Source: Casp-actino8 sp041159745 (GTDB taxonomy: Bacteria > Actinomycetota > Acidimicrobiia > Acidimicrobiales > Ilumatobacteraceae). From it: DNA of 24,521 nt. The notes below the pieces were generated by a model, which made no database searches, was not told the DNA's origin, and saw only the letters and a list, made by a program, of their open reading frames with translations. The stretch is taken from assembly GCA_041159745.1 (NCBI GenBank), contig JBEAXP010000072.1, positions 1 to 24,521 on the forward strand, read 5' to 3'. Positions 17,537 to 24,521 of this stretch are shown one piece after another; positions within the stretch are counted from its first letter, which is position 1; every line of letters starts with the position of its first letter. The position numbers and the translations under genes are program-made.

Positions 17537-18448
17537 ATGCCTCGTGCCGTCGTCCCTGCCGCCACCGGAACCATCGAACTCGAGTACGAGACGTTCGGAT
17601 CTCCCGATGACCCCGCGTTGCTGCTCATCATGGGCTTCACGGCGCAGATGATCGCGTGGCCCGACGCGTTCTGCGCCGCTCTCGTCGAACAGGGGTTCCA
17701 CGTCGTGCGCTTCGACAACCGCGACTGCGGACTCTCCACCAAGTTCGACGGTCGAACGGTTGACGTCGGTGCCGTGATGGCGGCCGCCTTCGCCGATCAG
17801 CCACCGCCGCCCGTTCCCTACACGTTGTCCGACATGGCGCTCGACGCGATGGGGTTGCTCGATCACCTCGGAATCGACCGCGCCCATGTGGTCGGAGCGT
17901 CGATGGGCGGAATGATCGCTCAGCACGTCGCGATCGAACATCCGCATCGCGTGCGTTCGCTCACTTCGATCATGTCGATGACCGGCGAGCCGGAGTACGG
18001 ATCGCCGTTGCCCGAAGCGGGGGCCGTGCTGCTCGCCCCTCCACCCACCGAACGCGCCGCGTACATCGAGCACTCGCTCAACTACGCGGTCTGGCAGTCG
18101 AAGCGCTTCTTCGATGCCGATCAAGTGAAGATCGATGCCGCGCGCGCCTACGACCGCTCGTTCTATCCGGAGGGCTCCGATCGGCAGTTGGCCGCCATCT
18201 ACGCGAGCGGCCGCCGTCACGAAGGTCTGTCGAATCTGCGCGTTCCGACTCTCGTGATTCATGGTCGCGACGACACATTGCTTCCTCCGTCGGGAGGCGA
18301 GCGAACGGCCGAACTGGTTCCCAACTCCACACTCTTGATGGTCGCCGACATGGGGCACGATCTGCCGGCACCTCTGCAGCCGTTGATCGTGGGGGCGATC
18401 GCGGCCCACGCGCGCCACTCCGACTGGTTGGTTGCTCCGTCGCGCTGA
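17537..18448 (+). CDS. Alpha/beta-fold hydrolase
   Basis: 303 residues. Nucleophile elbow GASMGG with S122, acid D245/D246 in IHGRDDTLLPP, and H274 in DMGHDLP form the triad. The oxyanion region is LLIMGFTAQMIAWP, and RFDNRDCGLS is typical of the esterase-like members near DhmA/haloalkane-type hydrolases. No signal peptide, so cytoplasmic. Substrate unknown; the neighbouring mcr gene suggests an ester or acyl compound (inference). Confidence 0.88.
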   Translation: MPRAVVPAATGTIELEYETFGSPDDPALLLIMGFTAQMIAWPDAFCAALVEQGFHVVRFDNRDCGLSTKFDGRTVDVGAVMAAAFADQPPPPVPYTLSDMALDAMGLLDHLGIDRAHVVGASMGGMIAQHVAIEHPHRVRSLTSIMSMTGEPEYGSPLPEAGAVLLAPPPTERAAYIEHSLNYAVWQSKRFFDADQVKIDAARAYDRSFYPEGSDRQLAAIYASGRRHEGLSNLRVPTLVIHGRDDTLLPPSGGERTAELVPNSTLLMVADMGHDLPAPLQPLIVGAIAAHARHSDWLVAPSR

Positions 18449-18449
18449 A

Positions 18450-18455
18450 TACGAT
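18450..18455 (+). promoter_or_regulatory. -10 box for leaderless mcr start at 18462
   Basis: TACGAT begins 2 nt after the hydrolase stop and ends 6 nt before ATG 18462. TTGGTT 16 nt upstream of it (18428-18433) may be a weak -35. It makes mcr a separate transcription unit despite the 13-nt gap. Confidence 0.55.
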
Positions 18456-18461
18456 GCGGGT

Positions 18462-19619
18462 ATGCCCGGCCCTCTTTCTGGTTTCCGCATCATCGAAATC
18501 GCCGGCATCGGCCCCGGACCTTTCGCGGCCATGCTGCTCTCCGACATGGGTGCCGAGGTCATCCGCGTCGAACGGAGTCAGGCGGTGCGCGGTCCGGCCC
18601 CCGACAAGCCGGGTGGCGACATCCTGCAGCGCGGACGTCGCAACATCGCCATCGATCTGAAGAATCCGGAGGGTGTCGAGACGTTGCTGCGTCTCGTCGA
18701 ATCGGCCGACGCGCTGATCGAGGGTTTTCGCCCCGGAGTCATGGAGCGGCTCGGCGTCGGACCGGACGTGTGCCACGCGCGCAATCCGAAGTTGGTGTTC
18801 GGACGCATGACCGGATGGGGTCAGACCGGCATGTACGCGCAGGCGGCCGGTCACGACATCAACTACATCGCGCTGGCGGGCGCCCTGGCCCACTTCGGCC
18901 GCGCTGGCGAGGCGCCGGTCCCGCCCATGAACATGGTCGGTGATTTCGGCGGTGGCGGCATGTTCCTCGCGTTCGGCGTCGTGTGCGCCTTGCTCGAAGC
19001 CTCCAAGAGCGGACGCGGCCAGGTGGTCGACGCCGCGATGGTCGACGGAACCGCGATTCTCATGACGATGTTCTGGGCCTTCTCGCAGATGGGTGCTCAC
19101 GACGAGAACAACCGCGGCACCAACCTGCTCGACACCGGTGCCCACTTCTACGACGTGTACGAGTGCAAGGACGGCAAGTACGTCTCGCTCGGCTCGATCG
19201 AGCCGCAGTTCTACGCCGAGCTGATGCGCCTCACCGGCCTCGAAGGCGACGCCGAGTTCGCCAAGCAGATGGATCGATCGATGTGGCCGCACCTGAAGAA
19301 GCGTTTGGCCGAGGTGTTCCGTACCAAGACGCGTGACGAATGGTGCGCGATCATGGAGGCGACCGACGTGTGCTTCGCGCCGGTGCTCACCATGAGCGAA
19401 GCGGCCAAGCATCGCCACAACGTCGAGCGCAACATGATCATCGAGATCGCCGGCATGAAGCAGCCCGCTCCCGCTCCGCGTTTCTCGCGAACCGTCGCCG
19501 AAGTGACCTCGCCGCCGGCGCATCCCGGCCAGCACTCGCGCGAGATCCTCGAATCATGGGGCTTCTCGGCCGCCGACATCGACCGACTCGTGTCGTCGGG
19601 TGCCGTCGTCGACGCGTGA
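18462..19619 (+). CDS. mcr: Alpha-methylacyl-CoA racemase (CoA-transferase family III)
   Basis: 385 residues. The catalytic pair is visible: H131 in GHDINYIALAG and D161 in MVGDFGGGGM, spaced 30 residues as in mycobacterial MCR (H126/D156). GSIEPQFY supplies the conserved Glu. It should invert the 2-methyl centre of branched acyl-CoA so that beta-oxidation can proceed. Family III also holds formyl-CoA transferases, but the His/Asp pair favours racemase. ATG 18462 is used; an upstream in-frame start at 18432 lies inside the hydrolase gene. Its stop overlaps the next start. Confidence 0.9.
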   Translation: MPGPLSGFRIIEIAGIGPGPFAAMLLSDMGAEVIRVERSQAVRGPAPDKPGGDILQRGRRNIAIDLKNPEGVETLLRLVESADALIEGFRPGVMERLGVGPDVCHARNPKLVFGRMTGWGQTGMYAQAAGHDINYIALAGALAHFGRAGEAPVPPMNMVGDFGGGGMFLAFGVVCALLEASKSGRGQVVDAAMVDGTAILMTMFWAFSQMGAHDENNRGTNLLDTGAHFYDVYECKDGKYVSLGSIEPQFYAELMRLTGLEGDAEFAKQMDRSMWPHLKKRLAEVFRTKTRDEWCAIMEATDVCFAPVLTMSEAAKHRHNVERNMIIEIAGMKQPAPAPRFSRTVAEVTSPPAHPGQHSREILESWGFSAADIDRLVSSGAVVDA

Positions 19620-20416
19620 GCACTCTCGTCTGCTTCCACGCGCATCCCGACGACGAATCGATCGCCACGGGAGGCACCATCGCCCGGGCGGTGTCGGAGG
19701 GTCACCGCGTCGTTCTCGTGGTTGCCACCGATGGTCGCCACGGGGAGATTCCGGCCGATCTGGGCTCGGGTGAGACGCTCGCCGATCGACGTCGACGCGA
19801 AACCGAGAAATCGGCGCAGGTGCTCGGTGTGAGCGAAGTGGTGTGGCTCGGCTACGCCGACAGCGGCATGAATGGTTGGTCGCAGAACCACGAACCCGGT
19901 GCGTTCATGAGCGCCGGTCTCGACGAGGCGAGCGAGCGCTTGGCTGCGATCGTTCGACGGGTGGAGGGCCATGTGCTCACCTGCTACGACTGGCACGGCG
20001 GTTACGGACACCCCGATCACATCCAGGTGCATCGGGTCGGGCATCGCGCCGCCGAGCTCTTGCGCGACGGCGGCCGGCCGGTCCGACTCCTCGAATCCAC
20101 CATGAACCGCACGCGCATCGCTCGGTTGCGGGCCATGAACGCCGAATCCGATCCCGACGCCGAGGCGTTCGATCCGGAGGCGCCGGCCGACGACGGCAAC
20201 CCTTTCGGCTCGACCGAGGACGAGATCACGATGGCGGTCGACGTGACGCAGTTCGTCGCCAAGAAGCGCGAGTCGATGGCGTGCCACGCCAGTCAGATCA
20301 CCGACGGCAGTTTCTTCCTGCAGATGTCGCCCGAAATCTTCGCGTTGGCGTTCGGGACCGAGTGGTTCATCGAACCGGGCCAGCCGGGCGGCGCGCGTGA
20401 AGGTTGGCTCCTGTGA
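19616..20416 (+). CDS. PIG-L (LmbE) family Zn-dependent deacetylase
   Basis: 266 residues. Zn-binding AHPDDE with H10, D13 and H132 in GHPDH; ATDGRHGEIP follows the first strand. Family members remove N-acetyl from GlcNAc-type sugars: MshB and Mca in mycothiol metabolism or phosphatidylinositol-linked sugars. Neither MshB nor Mca can be chosen from the sequence. GTG start overlaps the mcr stop (GTGA, 19616-19619), so it is translationally coupled. Confidence 0.87.
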   Translation: MSTLVCFHAHPDDESIATGGTIARAVSEGHRVVLVVATDGRHGEIPADLGSGETLADRRRRETEKSAQVLGVSEVVWLGYADSGMNGWSQNHEPGAFMSAGLDEASERLAAIVRRVEGHVLTCYDWHGGYGHPDHIQVHRVGHRAAELLRDGGRPVRLLESTMNRTRIARLRAMNAESDPDAEAFDPEAPADDGNPFGSTEDEITMAVDVTQFVAKKRESMACHASQITDGSFFLQMSPEIFALAFGTEWFIEPGQPGGAREGWLL

Positions 20417-20985
20417 CTCGCGTGTACCTGGTTCGCCACGGGCGAGCCGCCGCGGGCTGGGACACCGACCCCGACCCGGGTCTCGACGAACTCGGTCGCC
20501 GTCAAGCCGCCGACACCGCAGAGCGACTGTCCGCCTTGGCGCCGATGGCGGTGGTCTCGAGTCCTCTTCGTCGTTGTCGCGAGACCGCGTCGTTCCTCAT
20601 GGCGCACTGGGGGCTCACCGATCTGCCCATCGCGGACGATGTTCGCGAGATCCCGTCCCCACCCGGCATTCCGATGAACGAACGCGTCGAATGGTTGCGA
20701 CGCGCGATGGCGGGTTCGTGGGGCGACCTCGGATCGCCGTACGTCGAGTTCCGCGACTCGGTGGTCTCGTTCGTCGCGACCCGTCCGGTCGACACCGTCA
20801 TCTTCAGCCACTTCATCGCCATCAACGCCGTGGTCGGCTCGTGTCTGGGTGACGATCGACTGGTGATCGACAGTCTCGACAACGCCTCGGTGACCGTTGT
20901 CGAGACCGGGCACGGTTCCACTGGCGGCACCAATGGCCTGCGGCTCGTCGAGCGCGGACGCCAAGCCGACACATTGATCCGCTGA
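20413..20985 (+). CDS. Histidine phosphatase (phosphoglycerate mutase-like)
   Basis: 190 residues. RHG motif with H9, SSPLRRCRET (R53, R56) and the second catalytic H133 in IFSHF. Phosphohistidine mechanism; substrate unknown. GTG start overlaps the deacetylase stop (GTGA, 20413-20416), making a three-gene coupled set mcr - PIG-L - phosphatase. Confidence 0.87.
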   Translation: MTRVYLVRHGRAAAGWDTDPDPGLDELGRRQAADTAERLSALAPMAVVSSPLRRCRETASFLMAHWGLTDLPIADDVREIPSPPGIPMNERVEWLRRAMAGSWGDLGSPYVEFRDSVVSFVATRPVDTVIFSHFIAINAVVGSCLGDDRLVIDSLDNASVTVVETGHGSTGGTNGLRLVERGRQADTLIR

Positions 20986-21003
20986 TTCGCCGATTCGCCG
21001 ATG
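20984..21003 (+). repeat. Short 8-bp tandem repeat downstream of the phosphatase
   Basis: TTCGCCGA occurs twice in a row, followed by a third partial copy, at the end of and just after the phosphatase gene. No function is evident. Confidence 0.4.
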
Positions 21004-21021
21004 CGGTCGGGCCCGATGGGG

Positions 21022-21027
21022 CAGACT
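21022..21027 (+). promoter_or_regulatory. Variant -10 box for the Thr-rich lipoprotein
   Basis: CAGACT, 6 nt before ATG 21034. It differs from TANNNT at the first base but keeps the spacing seen elsewhere in the window. Confidence 0.35.
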
Positions 21028-21033
21028 GGACTC

Positions 21034-21741
21034 ATGCGTCGTCCCTCACGGCTCGTCGGTTCTGCCGTCGCTTTCGCCGTCGCCTTCGTCGTCGCGTCGT
21101 GTGGCGGCAGTGGTGGGGGTGACGACACGCTCGCTCCGTTGCCGACCGCTCCGGGATCGTCGTCGAGCCTCGCTCCGTTGGTGACCACCACGACGATGCC
21201 CGAGTCGACGACGACCACGTCGATCGCGTCGACGACCACCACCGTCGTGCCGGGACTCGAACTGGTCCTGCGCTCCGACGGAATCGGTGACGCGCGCTTC
21301 GGCGTCGAACCCGATGGAGTGATCGGGTACGTGAAGGCGATTCTTGGCGCCCCCGATCGCGACACCGGCTGGACCGATTCGTTCGGCGAGTTCGGAACGT
21401 GCCCGGGTACCGAGGTGCGCGGCGTCGAATGGGCCAACCTTCGCCTTCTCTTCGGCGACGAGAGCGATTTCAACAGCGGTCGCCGACACTTCTACGCCTG
21501 GCAGTACGGCCCGCCGATCGACTCGGAAATCGGACCGCTCGGCCCGGCCACCGACGGCGGAATCACGGTGGGCTCGACCGTTCGCGACATCGTGAAGGTG
21601 TATCCCGACGTCGAGATCTACAACGACGAGATCTTCGGCCCCGGGTTCGAAATCGAAGCGACGCTCACCGGCACGCTCAGCGACGATGCACCCAACGGTC
21701 TGGTACTGGCTCTGTACGGCGGCACCGCCTGCGGCGAGTAG
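21034..21741 (+). CDS. Lipoprotein with Thr/Ser-rich linker and unrecognised C-terminal domain
   Basis: 235 residues. Signal peptide with lipobox VASC, C23 as the lipid anchor. Residues 24-72 are a Gly/Ser/Thr/Pro linker with TTTT runs, common in exported proteins of Acidimicrobiia. The C-terminal domain (75-235) has GIGDARFG... and GITVGSTVRDIVKVYP, perhaps two related halves, with C123 and C233 as a possible disulfide. Function unknown; surface-exposed. ATG 21034 begins the signal peptide; an in-frame ATG at 21001 would add 11 residues. Confidence 0.85.
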   Translation: MRRPSRLVGSAVAFAVAFVVASCGGSGGGDDTLAPLPTAPGSSSSLAPLVTTTTMPESTTTTSIASTTTTVVPGLELVLRSDGIGDARFGVEPDGVIGYVKAILGAPDRDTGWTDSFGEFGTCPGTEVRGVEWANLRLLFGDESDFNSGRRHFYAWQYGPPIDSEIGPLGPATDGGITVGSTVRDIVKVYPDVEIYNDEIFGPGFEIEATLTGTLSDDAPNGLVLALYGGTACGE

Positions 21742-21747
21742 CCCGGA

Positions 21748-21753
21748 TAGCGT
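21748..21753 (+). promoter_or_regulatory. Possible -10 box for the four-helix protein
   Basis: TAGCGT, 9 nt before ATG 21763, slightly longer than the leaderless spacing and so compatible with a leader of a few bases. Confidence 0.35.
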
Positions 21754-21762
21754 CGTTCGGAC

Positions 21763-22137
21763 ATGACTGCTTTGATGCTGCTCGATCTCCACGAATCGTT
21801 CTCGTGGTTCGTGATCTTCGCCAACGGACTCGCCGGCCTGTGGGCCCTCTTGGCGCACAAGTTTCCCGGGCTCCGTTCACGCGCACTGTGGTGGTACACC
21901 GGACTCGCGCAGTTGACGGTGTTCGTGCAGGTGGCCTTCGGTGTCGCCCTCGTGAATCGCGAGAAACTCGAGTTTCCGGCGTTCCACGCGTTCTACGGGT
22001 TCGTGGGCATCATGGCGGTCGCGATCATCTACAGCTACCGCAATCAGATGCGCCACAAGCTGTACCTGCTCTACGGACTGGGCGGGTTGTTCTTGATGGG
22101 CCTCGGCATCCGAGCCCTGCTCGTCGGCCAGACCTGA
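21763..22137 (+). CDS. Four-helix membrane protein of unknown function
   Basis: 124 residues with hydrophobic segments at about 12-32, 41-64, 73-91 and 99-119. His at 10, 32, 75 and 98 near the membrane edges could be heme or quinone-site ligands, but no family was recognised. Gap of 21 bp from the lipoprotein gene, which may be co-transcribed. Confidence 0.8.
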   Translation: MTALMLLDLHESFSWFVIFANGLAGLWALLAHKFPGLRSRALWWYTGLAQLTVFVQVAFGVALVNREKLEFPAFHAFYGFVGIMAVAIIYSYRNQMRHKLYLLYGLGGLFLMGLGIRALLVGQT

Positions 22138-22142
22138 TCCCG

Positions 22143-22159
22143 GGCCGGTGAAGCCGGCC
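22143..22159. terminator. Weak hairpin between convergent genes
   Basis: GGCCGG and its complement CCGGCC with a 5-nt loop, in the 40-bp gap between the four-helix gene and pckG. No T-run, so termination here is uncertain. Confidence 0.35.
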
Positions 22160-22177
22160 GGTCGAGACGCCGCGTGG

Positions 22178-23965
22178 TCAGAGCGACGCGGACAGCGACT
22201 CGAGCTGGGCGCTCAGCTTGGCCGGCAACTTCGGCCCGAACTGCGCGAAGTGGTCCTGGATCTGGGGGATCGCCGACTTCCAGCCGTCGATGTCGACCGA
22301 GAGGATCTCGTGCAGATCGTCGTGGGCGATGTCGAGTCCGTCGAGGTCGAGGGCGCCGGGAGTGGGCAGCAGACCGATGGGGGTCTCCACCGCGTCGGCC
22401 TTGCCCTCGACGCGATCGAACACCCACTTGAGCACACGGCTGTTCTCGCCGAATCCGGGCCACAGGAACCGGCCGTTCTCATCGCGGCGGAACCAGTTGA
22501 CGAAGAAGATCTTCGGCAACTTCGTGTCATCGGTCTTTGAGCCGATACGCAGCCAGTGCGCGAAGTAGTCGGCCATGTTGTAGCCGCAGAAAGGCAGCAT
22601 GGCCATGGGGTCGAAGCGCAACTTGCCGACGGCGCCGGCCTGGGCAGCGGTGGTCTCCGAGGCCATGATCGAGCCGAGGAACACACCGTGCTCCCAGTCG
22701 AAGGCCTGGGTCACGAGCGGAACCGTGGTGCGGCGACGGCCGCCGAAGAGGATGGCCGAGATCGGCACGCCGGCCGGGTCCTGCCACTCGGGTGCGGCCG
22801 ACGGACACTGCGAGGCCGGGGCGGTGAAGCGTGCGTTCGGATGCGCCGCCGGTGAATCGCTCTCGGGCGTCCAGGCGTTGCCCTTCCAGTCGGTGGCACG
22901 TGCCGGCGCATCGTCGGACATGCCTTCCCACCACACGTCGCCCTCGGAGGTGAGCGCGGTGTTGGTGAAGATGCAGTTGCCCCACAAGGTGTGCATCGCG
23001 TTGGCGTTGGTGTCGTAGCCGGTTCCGGGGGCCACGCCGAAGAAGCCCGCCTCGGGGTTGATCGCGTAGAGGCGACCGTCGGCGCCGAACTTCATCCAGC
23101 AGATGTCGTCGCCGATCGTCTCGGCCTTCCAGCCCGGAATGGTGGGCACGAGCATGGCCAGGTTGGTCTTGCCGCAGGCCGAAGGGAAGGCGGCCGCGAT
23201 GTACTTCGACTCACCGGCCGGATTGGTGAGCTTCAAGATGAGCATGTGCTCGGCGAGCCATCCGTCGTCGCGCGCCATCACCGAGGCGATGCGCAACGCG
23301 AAGCACTTCTTGCCCAGCAACGCGTTGCCGCCGTAACCCGAGCCGTACGACCAGATCTCGCGGCTCTCGGGGAAGTGCACGATGTATTTGTTGTCGGGGT
23401 TGCACGGCCAGGCGACATCCGATTGTCCGGGGGCGAGCGGAGCGCCGACCGAGTGGAGACAAGGCACCCACTCGCCGTTGCCGAGAACGTCGAGGGCGCC
23501 CTGGCCCATGCGCGTCATGATGCGCATGCTCACTGCCACGTAGGCCGAGTCGGTGAGTTGCACGCCGATGTGGGCGATGGGGGAGCCGAGCGGACCCATG
23601 CTGAAGGGCACTACGTACATGGTGCGGCCCTTCATCGAGCCGGTGTAGAGAGCGGTCAATTCGGCGCGCATCTCGGCGGGCTCGCGCCAGTTGTTGTTGG
23701 GGCCCGCGTCGTCGGCCTTGGCCGAGCAGATGAAGGTGCGGTCCTCGACGCGCGCGACATCACCCGGGTCGGAGTGCGCCCAGTAGCTGTTGGGACGCTT
23801 GGCTTCGTCGAGCTTGGTGAAGGTTCCGGCGTCGACGAGCGCGTTGCACAGGCGGTCGTACTCTTCGGCCGAGCCGTCGCACCAGTAGATGTCGGACGGC
23901 TGCATGATCGCGGCCCAGTCGGCCACCCACTTCTTCAGACGCTCGTTACCGGTGGTGCCGCTCAT
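22178..23965 (-). CDS. pckG: Phosphoenolpyruvate carboxykinase (GTP)
   Basis: 595 residues, typical of the GTP-dependent family. P-loop FPSACGKTN at 260-268 with reactive C264, Mn ligands around K220 and H240, D286/D287 in GDDICW, and nucleotide-binding residues after it (INPEAGFFGVAPGT). It converts oxaloacetate and GTP to PEP, CO2 and GDP, and links to the TCA enzyme Kgd. AGGAGA lies 5 nt before the ATG, so this is a leadered gene. A single-gene unit with a 60-bp upstream region. Confidence 0.96.
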   Translation of the reverse strand: MSGTTGNERLKKWVADWAAIMQPSDIYWCDGSAEEYDRLCNALVDAGTFTKLDEAKRPNSYWAHSDPGDVARVEDRTFICSAKADDAGPNNNWREPAEMRAELTALYTGSMKGRTMYVVPFSMGPLGSPIAHIGVQLTDSAYVAVSMRIMTRMGQGALDVLGNGEWVPCLHSVGAPLAPGQSDVAWPCNPDNKYIVHFPESREIWSYGSGYGGNALLGKKCFALRIASVMARDDGWLAEHMLILKLTNPAGESKYIAAAFPSACGKTNLAMLVPTIPGWKAETIGDDICWMKFGADGRLYAINPEAGFFGVAPGTGYDTNANAMHTLWGNCIFTNTALTSEGDVWWEGMSDDAPARATDWKGNAWTPESDSPAAHPNARFTAPASQCPSAAPEWQDPAGVPISAILFGGRRRTTVPLVTQAFDWEHGVFLGSIMASETTAAQAGAVGKLRFDPMAMLPFCGYNMADYFAHWLRIGSKTDDTKLPKIFFVNWFRRDENGRFLWPGFGENSRVLKWVFDRVEGKADAVETPIGLLPTPGALDLDGLDIAHDDLHEILSVDIDGWKSAIPQIQDHFAQFGPKLPAKLSAQLESLSASL

Positions 23966-23970
23966 TGTGT

Positions 23971-23976
23971 TCTCCT
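23971..23976 (-). promoter_or_regulatory. Shine-Dalgarno of pckG
   Basis: AGGAGA on the minus strand, 5 nt before ATG 23965. Confidence 0.8.
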
Positions 23977-24025
23977 GGGGGTCGGAAAGAACCTTGTGTT
24001 GTTGTACTAGATCGGACCTGCTCGG

Positions 24026-24247
24026 TCAGAAGCCGGGCGTGCCCATGTCGACTTCGGAGCCCATGCGCACGCGAGTGGCGAGTCCGTCGTCGTTCAGATC
24101 GAACACCACGCGCTGGCCGGGCCTCAGCATCCGAAAGATGCTCCCCACGAGGGCGTCGGCGGCGAGTTCGTGTTCGCTCAGATCGGTGTCGCGCAGGATG
24201 AGACCGGTCCCGGTTCCCGGGTCGTAGGCCTTGATGACTCCCTGCAT
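24026..24247 (-). CDS. Degenerate cold-shock-like (CSD/OB) small protein
   Basis: 73 residues that align along their length with a cold-shock domain: QGVIKAYDP, GTGTGLIL in place of KGFGFI, LRPGQRVVFDL in place of the GQKVSFE strand, and ATRVR. The aromatic RNA-binding residues of RNP1 and RNP2 (FGF, VFVHF) are absent. ATG 24247 lies 8 nt after the rpmB stop, no Shine-Dalgarno seen; longer forms of the frame run across rpmB and are not credible. Likely an operon partner of rpmB. Role unknown. Confidence 0.7.
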   Translation of the reverse strand: MQGVIKAYDPGTGTGLILRDTDLSEHELAADALVGSIFRMLRPGQRVVFDLNDDGLATRVRMGSEVDMGTPGF

Positions 24248-24255
24248 CGTCGGAA

Positions 24256-24462
24256 TCAGCGGGTGGCCGAGGAGCCGGCCTTGGTGACCTTGCCGGCGCG
24301 GATGCAACCGGTGCAGACGTTCAGGCGGCGCGGTGATCCGTTCACGAGGGCCCGGATGCGCTGAATGTTCGGGTTCCAGCGACGCTTGGTGCGCACATGG
24401 GAGTGCGAGACCGACATCCCCCACGAGGGGCGCTTCCCGCAGACTTCGCAAACTGAGGCCAT
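24256..24462 (-). CDS. rpmB: Ribosomal protein bL28 (zinc-ribbon form)
   Basis: 68 residues, nearly complete bL28. It carries C5-x2-C8 and C50-x2-C53, so it is the zinc-binding C+ type. SVSHSHVRTKRRWNPNIQ and LNVCTGCIRAGKV are family hallmarks. A Shine-Dalgarno GAAGGA lies 9 nt before ATG 24462. Confidence 0.96.
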   Translation of the reverse strand: MASVCEVCGKRPSWGMSVSHSHVRTKRRWNPNIQRIRALVNGSPRRLNVCTGCIRAGKVTKAGSSATR

Positions 24463-24509
24463 GATGGATCTTCCTTCGAACCGTCCCCTCCGGGGGATCA
24501 GCGGACGAA

Positions 24510-24515
24510 ACGCTA
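24510..24515 (-). promoter_or_regulatory. Possible -10 box for rpmB
   Basis: TAGCGT on the minus strand, 47 nt before the rpmB ATG, leaving a leader that contains the Shine-Dalgarno and a small TCCCC/GGGGA hairpin. The upstream part is cut by the window end. Confidence 0.4.
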
Positions 24516-24521
24516 CCAGCG

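Overview
The window looks like a piece of chromosome from a high-GC actinomycete, most likely an Acidimicrobiia/Ilumatobacter-type lineage (inference). The signs are: a single-chain 2-oxoglutarate dehydrogenase E1/E2 of the mycobacterial Kgd type; a GTP-dependent PEP carboxykinase; an F420-type luciferase-like oxidoreductase; an alpha-methylacyl-CoA racemase; a UvrD2-like helicase with an HRDC tail; lipoproteins with Thr/Ser-rich linkers; and -10 boxes (TANNNT) placed 6-7 nt before the start codon, the usual mark of leaderless mRNAs in this phylum. I see no mobile element, CRISPR array, tRNA or rRNA. Coding density is very high and no gene-free stretch exceeds about 150 bases.

Layout. 1-1839 (-): incomplete gene for a five-helix membrane protein with a His-rich linker and two copies of an unrecognised His/Cys domain; its 3' end lies off the window. 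1878-4629 (-): operon ettA - small two-helix protein - cysQ-like phosphatase. 4783-5541 (+): PuuD-like membrane protein, closed by a strong hairpin. 5616-5987 (-): cupredoxin lipoprotein. 6046-9720 (+): kgd. 9731-10402 (-): HAD phosphatase. 10462-13065 (+): NYN/S1 RNA-binding protein with a Lys-rich tail, then xthA and a hotdog thioesterase. 13052-14941 (-): UvrD2-like helicase. 14996-15610 (+): PH-SHOCT membrane protein. 15599-17475 (-): LLM oxidoreductase then galactokinase. 17537-20985 (+): alpha/beta hydrolase, mcr, PIG-L deacetylase, histidine phosphatase. 21034-22137 (+): Thr-rich lipoprotein and a four-helix membrane protein. 22178-23965 (-): pckG. 24026-24462 (-): rpmB followed by a degenerate cold-shock-like protein.

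How it works together. Kgd and PckG sit at the TCA-cycle/gluconeogenesis junction. Mcr, the thioesterase and the hydrolase point to acyl-CoA and lipid turnover. XthA, the helicase and the NYN/S1 protein handle nucleic acids. EttA, bL28 and the cold-shock-like protein belong to translation. Most neighbours are housekeeping genes grouped by transcription rather than by one pathway.

The two most notable things are the duplicated His/Cys domain protein at the left edge, which I cannot assign to a family, and the consistent leaderless promoter layout, including divergent gene pairs separated by only 54-61 bp. No obvious new defence or mobile system is present.
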